A DNA stretch of 64,000 nucleotides. It comes from Hippophae tibetana (lineage: Eukaryota > Streptophyta > Magnoliopsida > Rosales > Elaeagnaceae). Positions 12,626-26,344 of the stretch are shown piece by piece; position 1 is the stretch's first letter; every line of letters begins with the position of its first letter. The stretch is from positions 52,527,627 to 52,591,626 of the forward strand of contig CM072803.1 in the NCBI GenBank assembly GCA_037013495.1. Reading direction: 5' to 3'. The notes below the pieces were generated by a model. It did not search any database, was not told where the DNA came from, and saw nothing but the letters and a program-made list of their open reading frames with translations. The position numbers and the translations under genes are program-made.

Positions 12626-14818
12626 TATAATTATAATGATAAAATATTTGGAGCATTTATTCAGCCATAAATTATTTGTAAAATAGAAATGAGAAAATGT
12701 TTAAGTTTTCTTTTCCACTTATTTATTTGTCTTAATATTCTATCATTATTTTGTTTTCTTCGTAAGTGTAATTCCCACGAAAATTAAATTCATTCAAATT
12801 TTATTACCTCTCCTCCGAAGGGAAAAATGGGATGGCTAGAGATGGGTTTAGACACTATTTGGTAACTTCTTGTTATGTAGCATGAACCATTGCCATAGAG
12901 GATAAGCATAATATTTCCTATCTAATTTCTTTGCTTCTTACTCATAGAATGGGTTTCAAAAACTAGATTCTTAGGAGGAAAGACAACCAAATTTAATTTC
13001 AATACGGTTTATCAACACAACCAGAATAACTTATAAATAAGTTTAGAATATTGATGTCATAAATGAGTTAAAATGAGAAATATTGATCGCTTATACGAAA
13101 TAATGAACAAAATTTCACTCTTTTCATAGTTTTACATTTCAAGTCGTAATAAAGTGCATTTAAATATATCATAATTATAATGATAAATTATTTGGAGTAT
13201 TTATTCAGCCACAAATTATTTGTAAAATAGAAATGAGAAAATATTTAAGTTTTCTTTTCCACTTATTTATTTTTCCCAATATTCTATTATTATTTTGTTT
13301 CATTCGTAAGTCTTAATTCCCACCACAATCAAATTCATTCATATTTTATTACCTCTCCTCACAAGGGAAAAAGGTGATGGCTAGAGGTGGTTATAGACAT
13401 TATTTGGTAACTTCTTGTTACGTAGCATGATTCATTGCCATAGAGGAAAAGCATAATAATTCCAATCTTATTTCTTTGCTTCTTACCTATAGAATGGGTT
13501 TCAAAAACTAGATTCTTAGGAGGAAAGACACAACCAAATTTAATTTCAATACGGTGCATTCTAACACAACTAGAATAACTTTTAAATAGGTTGAGAATAT
13601 TGATGTCATAAATGATTTAAAAATGAGAAATATTGATCCCTTATACAAAATAATGAACAAAATTTCAAACGTTACATAGTTTTACATTTCAAGTCGTAAT
13701 AAATTCCGTTTAAATATATCATAATTATAATGATAAAAAATTTGGAGTATTTATTCAGCGACAAATTATTTGTAAAATAGAAATGACAAAATGTTTAAGT
13801 TTTCTTTTCCACTTATTTATTTTTCCCAATATTCTATCATTATTTTGTTTCCTTCGTAAGTCTTAATTCCCACCACAATCAAATTCATTCAAATTTTATT
13901 ACCTCTTCTCCCAAGGGAAAAAGGTGATGGCTAGAGGTGGTTTTAGACATTATTTGGTAACTTCTTGTTACGTAGCATGAACCATTGCCATAGAGGAAAA
14001 GCATAATAATTCCAATCTTATTTCTTTGCTTCTTACTTATAGAATGGGTTTGAAAAACTAGATTCTTAGGAGGAAAGACACAACCAAATTTAATTTCAAT
14101 ACGGTGCATTCTAACACAACTAGAATAACTTTTAAATATGTTGAGAATATTGATGTCATAAATGAGTTAAAAATGAGAAATATTGATCTCTTATACGAAA
14201 TAATGAACAAAATTTCAAACGTTTCATAGTTTTAAACTTTAATTCTTAATAAATTTAATTTAATTATATCAAAATTATAATGATAAAAAATTTGGAGTAT
14301 TTATTCAGCGACAAATTATTTGTAAAATATAAATGACAAAATGTTTAAGTTTTCTTTTCCACTTATTTATTTTTCCCAATATTCTATCATTATTTTGTTT
14401 CCTTCGTAAGTCTTAAGTCCCAACACAATCAAATTCGTTCAAATTTTATTACCTCTCCTCCAAAGAGAAAAGGTGATGGCTAGAGGTGGTTTTAGACATT
14501 ATTTGGTAGCTTCTTGCTACGTAGCATGAACCATTGCCATAGAGGATAAGCATAATATTTCCAATCATATTGCTTTGCTTCTTACTCATAGAATGGGTTT
14601 GAAAAACTAGATTCTTAGGAGGAAAAGCACAACCAAATTTAATTTCAATACAGTGCATTCCAACACAACCAGAATAACTTATAAATAAGTTGAGAATATT
14701 GATGTCATAAATGAGTTAAAAATGAGAAATATTGATCCCTTATACGACATAATGAACAAAATTTCAAACTTTTCATTGTTTTAAATTTCAAGTCGTAATA
14801 AATTACATTTAAATATAT
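12626..14818. repeat. HOR block 5: A-B-C'-E' (4 monomers)
   Basis: Monomers start at 12626, 13170, 13720 and 14270. This is the counterpart of block 2 shifted by 8780 bp and shares its private features, including the 544 bp A monomer with TATGTA in the core. Small later changes include gcatgattcatt at about 13427 and cttgctacg near 14514. Confidence 0.88.
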
Positions 14819-15948
14819 TATAATTATAATTTTAAAATATTTGGAGCATTTATTCAGCCATAAATTATTTGTAAAATAGAAATGAGAAAATGTTTAAGTT
14901 TTCTTTTCCACTTATTTATTTGTCTTAATATTCTATCATTATTTTGTTTCCTTCGTAAGTGTTAATTCCCACGAAAATCAAATTCATTCAAATTTTATTA
15001 CCTCTCCTCCGAAGGGAAAAATGAAATGGCTAGAGATGGGTTTAGACACTATTTGGTAACTTCTTGTTACGTAGCATGAACCATTGCCATAGAGGATAAG
15101 CATAATATTTCCTATCTAATTTCTTTGCTTCTTACTCATAGAATGGGTTTCAAAAACTAGATTCTTAGGAGGAAAGACAACCAAATTTAATTTCAATACG
15201 GTTTATCAACACAACCAGAATAACTTATAAACAAGTTTAGAATATTGATGTCATAAATGAGTTAAAATGAGAAATATTGATCGCTTATACGAAATAATGA
15301 ACAAAATTTCACTCTTTTCATAGTTTTACATTTCAAGTCGTAATAAAGTGCATTTAAATATATCATAATTATAATGATAAATTATTTGGAGTATTTATTC
15401 AGCCACAAATTATTTGTAAAATAGAAATGAGAAAATATTTAAGTTTTCTTTTCCACTTATTTATTTTTCCCAATATTCTATCATTATTTTGTTCCATTCG
15501 TAAGTCTTAATTCCCACCACAATCAAATTCATTCATATTTTATTACCTCTCCTCACAAGGGAAAAAGGTGATGGCTAGAGGTGGTTATAGACATTATTTG
15601 GTAACTTCTTGTTACGTAGCATGAACCATTGCCATAGAGGAAACGAATAATAATTCCAATCTTATTTCTTTGCTTCTTACCTATAGAATGGGTTTCAAAA
15701 ACTAGATTCTTAGGAGGAAAGACACAACCAAATTTAATTTCAATACGGTGCATTCTAACACAACTAGAATAACTTTTAAATAGGTTGAGAATATTGATGT
15801 CATAAATGATTTAAAAATGAGAAATATTGATCCCTTATACAAAATAATGAACAAAATTTCAAACGTTACATAGTTTTACATTTCAAGTCGTAATAAATTC
15901 CGTTTAAATATATCATAATTATAATGATAAAAAATTTGGAGTATTTAT

Positions 15949-15969
15949 TTACCTACAAATTATTTTTAA
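15949..15969. other. E/F-type patch inside a C monomer
   Basis: Here the C monomer reads ttacctacaaattatttttaaa, shown as ttacctacaaattattttta plus aa, instead of the usual C form with cagcgac and ttatttg. Both flanks are C-type (aaaatttggagtattta before, atgacaaaatg after). The patch is short and flanked by one variant, as in gene conversion. Confidence 0.65.
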
Positions 15970-17562
15970 AATAGAAATGACAAAATGTTTAAGTTTTCTT
16001 TTCCACTTATTTATTTTTCACAATATTCTATCATTATTTTGTTTCCTTCGTAAGTCTTAATTCCCACCACAATCAAATTCATTCAAATTTTATTACCTCT
16101 TCTCCCAAGGGAAAAAGGTGATGGCTAGAGGTGGTTTTAGACATTATTTGGTAACTTCTTGTTACGTAGCATGAACCATTGCCATAGAGGAAAAGCATAA
16201 TAATTCCAATCTTATTTCTTTGCTTCTTACTTATAGAATGGGTTTGAAAAACTAGATTCTTAGGAGGAAAGACACAACCAAATTTAATTTCAATACGGTG
16301 CATTCTAACACAACTAGAATAAATTTTAAATATGTTGAGAATATTGATGTCAAAAATGAGTTAAAAATGAGAAATATTGATCTCTTATACGAAATAATGA
16401 ACAAAATTTCAAACGTTTCATAGTTTTAAACTTCAATTCTTAATAAATTTAATTTAAATATATCAAAATTATAATGATAAAAAATTTGGAGTATTTATTC
16501 AGCGACACATTATTTGTAAAATATATATGAGAAAATGTTTAAGTTTTCTTTTCCACTTATTTATTTTTCCCAATATTCTATCATTATTTTGTTTCATTCG
16601 TAAGACTTAATTCCCACCACAATCAAATTCAATCAAATTTCATTACCTCTCTTCCCAAGGGAAAAAGGTGATGCCTAGAGGTGGTTTTAGACATTATTTG
16701 GTAACTTCTTGTTACATAGCATGAACCATTGCCATAGAGGATAAGCATAATATTTCCAATCATATTGCTTTGCTTCTTACTCATAGAATGGGTTTGAAAA
16801 ACTAGATTCTTAGGAGGAAAAGCACAACCAAATTTAATTTCAATACGTTGTATTCCAACACGACCAGAATAACTTATAAATAAGTTGAGAATATTGAAGT
16901 TATAAATGAGTTAAAAATGTGAAATACTGATCTCTTATACGAAATAATGAACAAAATTTCAAACGTTTCATAGTTTTACATTTCAAGTTGTAATAAATTT
17001 CATTTAAATATATCATAATTATAATGATAAAAAATTCGAAGTATTTATTTACCTACAAATTATTTTTAAAATAGAAATGAGAAACCTTTTTTGTTTTCTT
17101 TTCCACTTATTAAGTTTTCCCAATATTCTATCATTATTTTGTTTCCTTCGTAAGTCTTAAGTCCCAACACAATCAAATTCGTTCAAATTTTATTACCTCT
17201 CCTCCAAAGGGAAAAGGTGATGGCTAGAGGTGGTTTTAGACATTATTTGGTAGCTTCTTGTTACGTAGCATGAACCATTGCCATAGAGGATAAGCATAAT
17301 ATTTCCAATCATATTTCTTTGCTTCTTACTCATAGAATGGGTTTGAAAAACTAGATTCTTAGGAGGAAAAGCACAACCAAATTTAATTTCAATACGTTGT
17401 ATTCCAACACGACCAGAATAACTTATAAATAAGTTGAGAATATTGATGTTATAAATGAGTTAAAAATGTGAAATATTGATCTCTTATACGAAATAATGAA
17501 CAAAATTTCAAACATTTCATAGTTTTACATTTCAAGTTGTAATAAATTTCATTTAAATATAT

Positions 17563-18112
17563 CATAATTATAATGATAAAAAATTCGAAGTATTTATTTA
17601 CCTACAAATTATTTTTAAAATAGAAATGAGAAACCTTTTTTGTTTTCTTTTCCACTTATTAAGTTTTCCCAATAGTCTATCATTATTTTCTTTCCTTTGT
17701 AAGTCTTAATTCATACCACAATCAAATTCATTCAAATATTTCTCCCTCTCTTCCCAAGGGAAAAATGTGATAGCTAGATGTGGTTTAAGATATTATTTGC
17801 TAACTTCTTGTTACGTAGCCTGAAACATTGCTATAGAGGATAAGCATAATATTTCCAATCTTATTTCTTTGCTTCTTACTTATAGAATGGGTTTGAAAAA
17901 CTAGATTCTTTGGAGGAAACACACAACCAAATTTAATTTCAATACGGTGCATTCTAACACAACTAGAATAACTTTTAAATAGGTTGAGAATATTGATGTC
18001 ATAAATGAGTTAAAAATGAGAAATATTGATCTCTTATACGAAATAATGAACAAAATTTCAAACGTTTCAAAGTTTTAAACAGCAATTCTTAATAAATTTA
18101 ATTTAAATATAT
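17563..18112. repeat. Chimeric monomer F/C'
   Basis: The 5' half is F-type: aaaccttttttg, gatagctagatg, tgctaacttc, gcctgaaacattgc. From about 17840 the sequence becomes C'-like: ggataagcataatatttcc, cttacttatagaatggg, cacacaacc, aaacagcaattctt, and a junction of the broken-dyad class. The switch lies between about 17838 and 17852, at the same internal position in both parents. This is what an unequal crossover in register with the monomer, but between different variants, would leave. Confidence 0.8.
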
Positions 18113-19211
18113 CAAAATTATAATAATAAAAAATTTGGAGTATTTATTCAGCGACAAATTATTTGTAAAATATAAATGACAAAATGTTTAAGTTTTCTTT
18201 TCCTCTTATTTATTTTTCCCAATATTCTATCATTATTTTGTTTCCTTCGTAAGTCTTAATTCCCAACACAATAAAATTCGTTCAAATTTTATTACCTCTC
18301 CTCCGAAGGGAAAAGGTGATGGCTAGAGGTGGTTTTAGATATTATTTGGTAGCTTCTTGTTACGTAGCATGAACCATTGCCATAGAGGATAAGCATAATA
18401 TTTCCAATCATATTTCTTTGCTTCTTACTCATAGAATGGGTTTGAAAAACTAGATTCTTAGGAGGAAAAGCACAACCAAATTTAATTTCAATACGTTGTA
18501 TTCCAACACGACCAGAATAACTTATAAATAAGTTGAGAATATTGATGTTATAAATGAGTTAAAAATGTGAAATATTGATCTCTTATACGAAATAATGAAC
18601 AAAATTTCAAACATTTCATAGTTTTACATTTCAAGTTGTAATAAATTTCATTTAAATATATCATAATTATAATGATAAAAAATTTGAAGTATTTATTTAC
18701 CTACAAATTATTTTTAAAATAGAAATGAGAAACCTTTTTTGTTTTCTTTTCCACTTATTAAGTTTTCCCAATAGTTTATCATTATTTTCTTTCCTTTGTA
18801 AGTCTTAATTCATACCACAATCAAATTCATTCAAATATTTCTCCGTCTCTTCCCAAGGGAAAAATGTGATAGCTAGATGTGGTTTAAGATATTATTTGCT
18901 AACTTCTTGTTACGTAGCCTGAAACATTGCTATAGAGGTTAAGCATAATATTTCAAAACTTATTTCTTAGCTTCCTACTCATAGAATTGGTTTTGAAAAC
19001 TAGATTCTTAGGAGGAAAGAGATACCCAAATTTAATTTCAATACAGTGCATTCCAACACAACCAGAATAACTTATAAATAAGTTGAGAATATTGATGTCA
19101 TAAATGAGTTAAAAATGAGAAATATTGATCCCTTATACGACATAATGAACAAAATTTCAAACTTTTCATTGTTTTAAATTTCAAGTCGTAATAAATTACA
19201 TTTAAATGTAT
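18113..19211. repeat. E'-F pair (2 monomers)
   Basis: Monomers start at 18113 (an E' 5' half with an E 3' half; junction altered to taataataaa) and 18662 (F). They follow the F/C' chimera and complete a C'-E'-F order before the next A at 19212. They break the 6/4 rhythm of the earlier blocks. Confidence 0.78.
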
Positions 19212-21955
19212 TATAATTATAATGATAAAATATTTGGAGCATTTATTCAGCCATAAATTATTTGTAAAATAGAAATGAGAAAATGTTTAAGTTTTCTTTT
19301 CCACTTATTTATTTGTCTTAATATTCTATCATTATTTTGTTTCCTTCGTAAGTGTTAATTCCCACGAAAATCAAATTCATTCAAATTTTATTACCTCTCC
19401 TCCGAAGGGAAAAATGGGATGGCTAGAGATGGGTTTAGACACTATTTGGTAACTTCTTGTTATGTAGCATGAACCATTGCCATAGAGGATAAGCATAATA
19501 TTTCCTATCTAATTTCTTTGCTTCTTACTCATAGAATGGGTTTCAAAAACTAGATTCTTAGGAGGAAAGACAACCAAATTTAATTTCAATACGGTTTATC
19601 AACACAACCAGAATAACTTATAAATAAGTTTAGAATATTGATGTCATAAATGAGTTAAAATGAGAAATATTGATCGCTTATACGAAATAATGAACAAAAT
19701 TTCACTCTTTTCATAGTTTTACATTTCAAGTCGTAATAAAGTGCATTTAAATATATCATAATTATAATGATAAATTATTTGGAGTATTTATTCAGCCACA
19801 AATTATTTGTAAAATAGAAATGAGAAAATATTTAAGTTTTCTTTTCCACTTATTTATTTTTCCCAATATTCTATTATTATTTTGTTTCATTCGTAAGTCT
19901 TAATTCCCACCACAATCAAATTCATTCATATTTTATTACCTCTCCTCACAAGGGAAAAAGGTGATGGCTAGAGGTGGTTATAGACATTATTTGGTAACTT
20001 CTTGTTACGTAGCATGAACCATTGCCATAGAGGAAAAGCATAATAATTCCAATCTTATTTCTTTGCTTCTTACCTATAGAATGGGTTTCAAAAACTAGAT
20101 TCTTAGGAGGAAAGACACAACCAAATTTAATTTCAATACGGTGCATTCTAACACAACTAGAATAACTTTTAAATAGGTTGAGAATATTGATGTCATAAAT
20201 GATTTAAAAATGAGAAATATTGATCCCTTATACAAAATAATGAACAAAATTTCAAACGTTACATAGTTTTACATTTCAAGTCGTAATAAATTCCGTTTAA
20301 ATATATCATAATTATAATGATAAAAAATTTGGAGTATTTATTCAGCGACAAATTATTTGTAAAATAGAAATGACAAAATGTTTAAGTTTTCTTTTCCACT
20401 TATTTATTTTTCCCAATATTCTATCATTATTTTGTTTCCTTCGTAAGTGTTAATTCCCACGAAAATCAAATTCATTCAAATTTTATTACCTCTTCTCCCA
20501 AGGGAAAAAGGTGATGGCTAGAGGTGGTTTTAGACATTATTTGGTAACTTCTTGTTACGTAGCATGAACCATTGCCATAGAGGAAAAGCATAATAATTCC
20601 AATCTTATTTCTTTGCTTCTTACTTATAGAATGGGTTTGAAAAACTAGATTCTTAGGAGGAAAGACACAACCAAATTTAATTTCAATACGGTGCATTCTA
20701 ACACAACTAGAATAACTTTTAAATATGTTGAGAATATTGATGTCATAAATGAGTTAAAAATGAGAAATATTGATCTCTTATACGAAATAATGAACAAAAT
20801 TTCAAACGTTTCATAGTTTTAAACTTTAATTCTTAATAAATTTAATTTAATTATATCAAAATTATAATGATAAAAAATTTGGAGTATTTATTCAACGACA
20901 AATTATTTGTAAAATATAAATGACAAAATGTTTAAGTTTTCTTTTCCACTTATTTATTTTTCCCAATATTCTATCATTATTTTGTTTCCTTCGTAAGTCT
21001 TAAGTCCCAACACAATCAAATTCGTTCAAATTTTATTACCTCTCCTCCAAAGAGAAAAGGTGATGGCTAGAGGTGGTTTTAGACATTATTTGGTAGCTTC
21101 TTGTTACGTAGCATGACTCATTGCCATAGAGGATAAGCATAATATTTCCAATCATATTGCTTTGCTTCTTACTCATAGAATGGGTTTGAAAAACAAGATT
21201 CTTAGGAGGAAAAGCACAACCAAATTTAATTTCAATACGTTGTATTCCAACACGACCAGAATAACTTATAAATAAGTTGAGAATATTGATGTTATAAATG
21301 AGTTAAAAATGTGAAATATTGATCTCTTATACGAAATAATGAACAAAATTTCAAACGTTTCATAGTTTTACATTTCAAGTTGTAATAAATTTCATTTAAA
21401 TATATCATAATTATAATGATAAAAAATTCGAAGTATTTATTTACCTACAAATTATTTTTATAATAGAAATTAGAAACCTTTTTTGTTTTCTTTTCCACTT
21501 ATTAAGTTTTCCCAATATTCTATCATTATTTTCTTTCCTTTGTAAGTCTTAATTCATACCACAATCAAATTCATTCAAATATTTCTCCCTCTCTTCCCAA
21601 GGGAAAAATATGATAGCTAGAGGTGGTTTAAAATATTATTTGGTAACTTCTTGTTACGTAGCCTGAAATATTGCTATAGAGGATAAGCATAATATTTCAA
21701 AATTTATTTCTTAGCTTCCTACTCATAGAATTGGTTTTGAAAACTAGATTCTTAGGAGGAAAGAGATACCCAAATTTAATTTCAATACGGTGCATTCTAA
21801 CACAACCAGAATAACTTATAAACAAGTTGAGAATATTGATGTCATAAATGAGTTAAAAATGAGAAATATTAATCTCTTATACGAAATAATGAACAAAATT
21901 TCAAACGTTTCATATTTTTACATATCAAGTCGTAATAAATTCTATTTAAATATAT
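19212..21955. repeat. HOR block 7: A-B-C'-E'-F' (5 monomers, 2744 bp)
   Basis: Monomers start at 19212, 19757, 20307, 20857 and 21406. This is the first copy of the five-monomer form. F' differs from F in ggtaacttc with gcctgaaatattgc and in tttaaaatatta. The C' monomer carries an A-type patch at about 20449-20463. The E' monomer has gcatgactcattgcc and aaacaagattc as private changes. Confidence 0.86.
20449..20463. other. A-type patch inside a C' monomer
   Basis: The C' monomer reads gtgttaattcccacgaaaat here, the A form, where other C' copies have gtcttaattcccaccacaat. C' sequence resumes by ctcttctcccaaggg. This is a second likely conversion tract, with donor type A. Confidence 0.65.
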
Positions 21956-24698
21956 CATAATTATAATGATAAAGAATTTGGAGTATTTATTCAACAACAA
22001 ATTATTTGTAAAATAGAAATGAGAAAATGTTTAAGTTTTCTTTTCCCCTTATTTATTTGTCTTAATATTCTATCATTATTTTGTTTCCCTCGTAAGTGTT
22101 AATTCCCACGAAAATCAAATTCATTCAAATTTTATTACCTCTCCTCCGAAGGGAAAAATGGGATGGCTAGAGATGGGTTTAGACACTATTTGGTAACTTC
22201 TTGTTACGTAGCATGAACCATTGCCATAGAGGATAAGCATAATATTTCCTATCTAATTTCTTTGCTTCTTACTCATAGAATGGGTTTCAAAAACTAGATT
22301 CTTAGGAGGAAAGACAACCAAATTTAATTTCAATAGGGTTTATCAACACAACCAGAATAACTTATAAATAAGTTTAGAATATTGATGTCATAAATGAGTT
22401 AAAAATGAGAAATATTGATCGCTTAAACGAAATAATGAACAAAAATTCACACTTTTCATAGTTTTACATTTTAAGTCGTAATAAAGTGCATTTAAATATA
22501 TCATAATTATAATGATAAAATATTTGGAGTATTTATTCTGCCACAAATTATTTGTAAAATAGAAATGACAAAATGTTTAAGTTTTCTTTTCCACTTATTT
22601 ATTTTTCCCAATATTCTATCATTATTTTGTTTCCTTCGTAAGTCTTAATTCCCACCATAATCAAATTCATTCATATTTTATTACCTCTCCTCACAAGGGA
22701 AAAAGGTGAAGGCTAGAGGTGGTTATAGACATTATTTGGTAACTTCTTGTTACGTAGGATGAACCATTGCCATAGAGGAAAAGCATAATAATTCCAATCT
22801 TATTTCTTTGCTTCTTACCTATAGAATGGGTTTCAAAAACTAGATTCTTAGGAGGAAAGACACAACCAAATTTAATTTCAATACGGTGCATTCTAACACA
22901 ACTAGAATAACTTTTAAATAGGTTGAGAATATTGATGTCATAAATGAGTTAAAAATGAGAAATATTGATCTCTTATACGAAATAATGAACAAAATTTCAA
23001 ACGTTACATAGTTTTACATTTCAAGTCGTAATAAATTCCGTTTAAATTTATCATAATTATAATGATAAAAATTTTGGAGTATTTATTCAGCGACAAATTA
23101 TTTGTAAAAAAGAAATGACAAAATGTTTAAGTTTTCTTTTCCACTTATTTACTTTTCCCAATATTCTATCATTATTTTGTTTCCTTCGTAAGTCTTAATT
23201 CCCACCACAATCAAATTCATTCAAATTTTATTACCTCTTCTCACAAGGGAAAAAGGTGATGGCTAGAGGTGGTTTTAGACATTATTTGGTAACTTCTTGT
23301 TACGTAGCATGAACCATTGCCTTAGAGGAAAAGCATAATAATTCCAATCTTATTTCTTTGCTTCTTACTTATAGAATGGGTTTGAAAAACTAGATTCTTA
23401 GGAGGAAAGACACAACCAAATTTAATTTCAATACGGTGCATTCTAACACAACTAGAATAACTTTTAAATATGTTGAGAATATTGATGTCATAAATGAGTT
23501 AAAAATGAGAAATATTGATCTCTTATACGAAATAATGAACAAAATTTCAAACGTTTCATAGTTTTAAACTTTAATTCTTAATAAATTTAATTTAATTATA
23601 TCAAAATTATAATGATAAAAAATTTGGAGTATTTATTCAGCGACAAATTATTTGTAAAATATAAATGACAAAATGTTTAAGTTTTTTTTCCACTTATTTA
23701 TTTTTCCCAATATTCTATCATTATTTTGTTTCCTTCGTAAGTCTTAAGTCCCAACACAATCAAATTCGTTCAAATTTTATTACCTCTCCTCCAAAGAGAA
23801 AAGGTGATGGCTAGAGGTGGTTTTAGACATTATTTGGTAGCTTCTTGTTACGTAGCATGAACCATTGCCATAGAGGATAAGCATAATACTTCCAATCATA
23901 TTGCTTTGCGTCTTACTCATAGAATGGGTTTGAAAAACTAGATTCTTAGGAGGAAAAGCACAACCAAATTTAATTTCAATACGTTGTATTCCAACACGAC
24001 CAGAATAACTTATAAATAAGTTGAGAATATTGATGTTATAAATGAGTTAAAAATGTGAAATATTGATCTCTTATACGAAATAATGAACAAAATTTCAAAC
24101 GTTTCATAGTTTTACATTTCAAGTTGTAATAAATTTCATTTAAATATATCATAATTATAATGATAAAAAATTCGAAGTATTTATTTACCTACAAATTATT
24201 TTTAAAATAGAAATGAGAAACCTTTTTTGTTTTCTTTTCCACTTATTAAGTTTTCCCAATATTCTATCATTATTTTCTTTCCTTTGTAAGTCTTAATTCA
24301 TACCCAATCAAATTCATTCAAATATTTCTCCCTCTCTTCCCAAGGGAAAAATATGATAGCTAGAGGTGGTTTAAAATATTATTTGGTAACTTCTTGTTAC
24401 GTAGCCTGAAATATTGCTATAGAGGATAAGCATAATATTTCAAAATTTATTTCTTAGCTTCCTACTCATAGAATTGGTTTTGAAAACTAGATTCTTAGGA
24501 GGAAAGAGATACCCAAATTTAATTTCAATACGGTGCATTCTAACACAACCAGAATAACTTATAAACAAGTTGAGAATATTGATGTCATAAATGAGTTAAA
24601 AATGAGAAATATTAATCTCTTATACGAAATAATGAACAAAATTTCAAACGTTTCATATTTTTACATTTCAAGTCGTAATAAATTCTATTTAAATATAT
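21956..24698. repeat. HOR block 8: A-B''-C'-E'-F' (5 monomers, 2743 bp)
   Basis: Monomers start at 21956, 22502, 23052, 23602 and 24150. B'' is marked by gtgaaggctag and tacgtaggatg. The A monomer has an altered 5' part (agaatttggag, caacaacaaatt) and aatagggtttatc. The block is very similar to the one that follows, so the pair is a recent duplication. Confidence 0.86.
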
Positions 24699-26344
24699 CA
24701 TAATTATAATGATAAAGAATTTGGAGTATTTATTCAACAACAAATTATTTGTAAAATAGAAATGAGAAAATGTTTAAGTTTTCTTTTCCCCTTATTTATT
24801 TGTCTTAATATTCTATCATTATTTTGTTTCCCTCGTAAGTGTTAATTCCCACGAAAATCAAATTCATTCAAATTTTATTACCTCTCCTCCGAAGGGAATA
24901 ATGGGATGGCTAGAGATGGGTTTAGACACTATTTGGTAACTTCTTGTTACGTAGCATGAACCATTGCCATAGAGGATAAGCATAATATTTCCTATCTAAT
25001 TTCTTTGCTTCTTACTCATAGAATGGGTTTCAAAAACTAGATTCTTAGGAGGAAAGACAACCAAATTTAATTTCAATAGGGTTTATCAACACAACCAGAA
25101 TAACTTATAAATAAGTTTAGAATATTGATGTCTTAAATGAGTTAAAAATGAGAAATATTGATCGCTTAAACGAAATAATGAACAAAATTTCACACTTTTC
25201 ATAGTTTTACATTTTAAGTCGTAATAAAGTGCATTTAAATATATCATAATTATAATGATAAAATATTTGGAGTATTTATTCTGCCACAAATTATTTGTAA
25301 AATAGAAATGACAAAATGTTTAAGTTTTCTTTTCCACTTATTTATTTTTCCCAATATTCTATCATTATTTTGTTTCCTTCGTAAGTCTTAATTCCCACCA
25401 TAATCAAATTCATTCATATTTTATTACCTCTCCTCACAAGGGAAAAAGGTGAAGGCTAGAGGTGGTTATAGACATTATTTGGTAACTTCTTGTTACGTAG
25501 GATGAACCATTGCCATAGAGGAAAAGCATAATAATTCCAATCTTATTTCTTTGCTTCTTACCTATAGAATGGGTTTCAAAAACTAGATTCTTAGGAGGAA
25601 AGACACAACCAAATTTAATTTCAATACGGTGCATTCTAACACAACTAGAATAACTTTTAAATAGGTTGAGAATATTGATGTCATAAATGAGTTAAAAATG
25701 AGAAATATTGATCTCTTATACGAAATAATGAACAAAATTTCAAACGTTACATAGTTTTACATTTCAAGTCGTAATAAATTCCGTTTAAATTTATCATAAT
25801 TATAATGATAAAAATTTTGGAGTATTTATTCAGCGACAAATTATTTGTAAAATAGAAATGACAAAATGTTTAAGTTTTCTTTTCCACTTATTTACTTTTC
25901 CCAATATTCTATCATTATTTTGTTTCCTTCGTAAGTCTTAATTCCCACCACAATCAAATTCATTCAAATTTTATTACCTCTTCTCACAAGGGAAAAAGGT
26001 GATGGCTAGAGGTGGTTTTAGACATTATTTGGTAACTTCTTGTTACGTAGCATGAACCATTGCCTTAGAGGAAAAGCATAATAATTCCAATCTTATTTCT
26101 TTGCTTCTTACTTATAGAATGGGTTTGAAAAACTAGATTCTTAGGAGGAAAGACACAACCAAATTTAATTTCAATACGGTGCATTCTAACACAACTAGAA
26201 TAACTTTTAAATAGGTTGAGAATATTGATGTCATAAATGAGTTAAAAATGAGAAATATTGATCTCTTATACGATATAATGAACAAAATTTCAAACGTTTT
26301 ATAGTTTTAAACTTCAATTCTTAATAAATTTAATTTAAATATAT
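24699..26344. repeat. HOR block 9: A-B''-C' (partial five-monomer copy)
   Basis: Monomers start at 24699, 25245 and 25795. They match block 8 at an offset of 2743 bp, including gtgaaggctag and tacgtaggatg. Similarity falls inside the C' monomer at about 26215, where ggttgagaat replaces tgttgagaat. From there the expected E'-F' are replaced by more diverged monomers. Confidence 0.83.

Larger units (their letters stand above)
14819..18112. repeat. HOR block 6: A-B'-C-D-E-(F/C') (6 monomers)
   Basis: Monomers start at 14819, 15364, 15914, 16464, 17014 and 17563. The block corresponds to block 3 at +8780 bp. Its C monomer carries an E/F-type patch near 15949-15969, and its D monomer has lost TACGTA (ttacatagc). 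Its last monomer is an F/C' chimera, after which the 16-monomer correspondence stops. Confidence 0.86.

Noticed and set aside
25086-25289. Minus-strand open frame of 67 codons in a different part of the monomer.
   Set aside because: It occurs in one A monomer only, because of a single base change (gtcttaaatg for gtcataaatg) relative to sister copies. It is AT-rich and without any recognisable motif.
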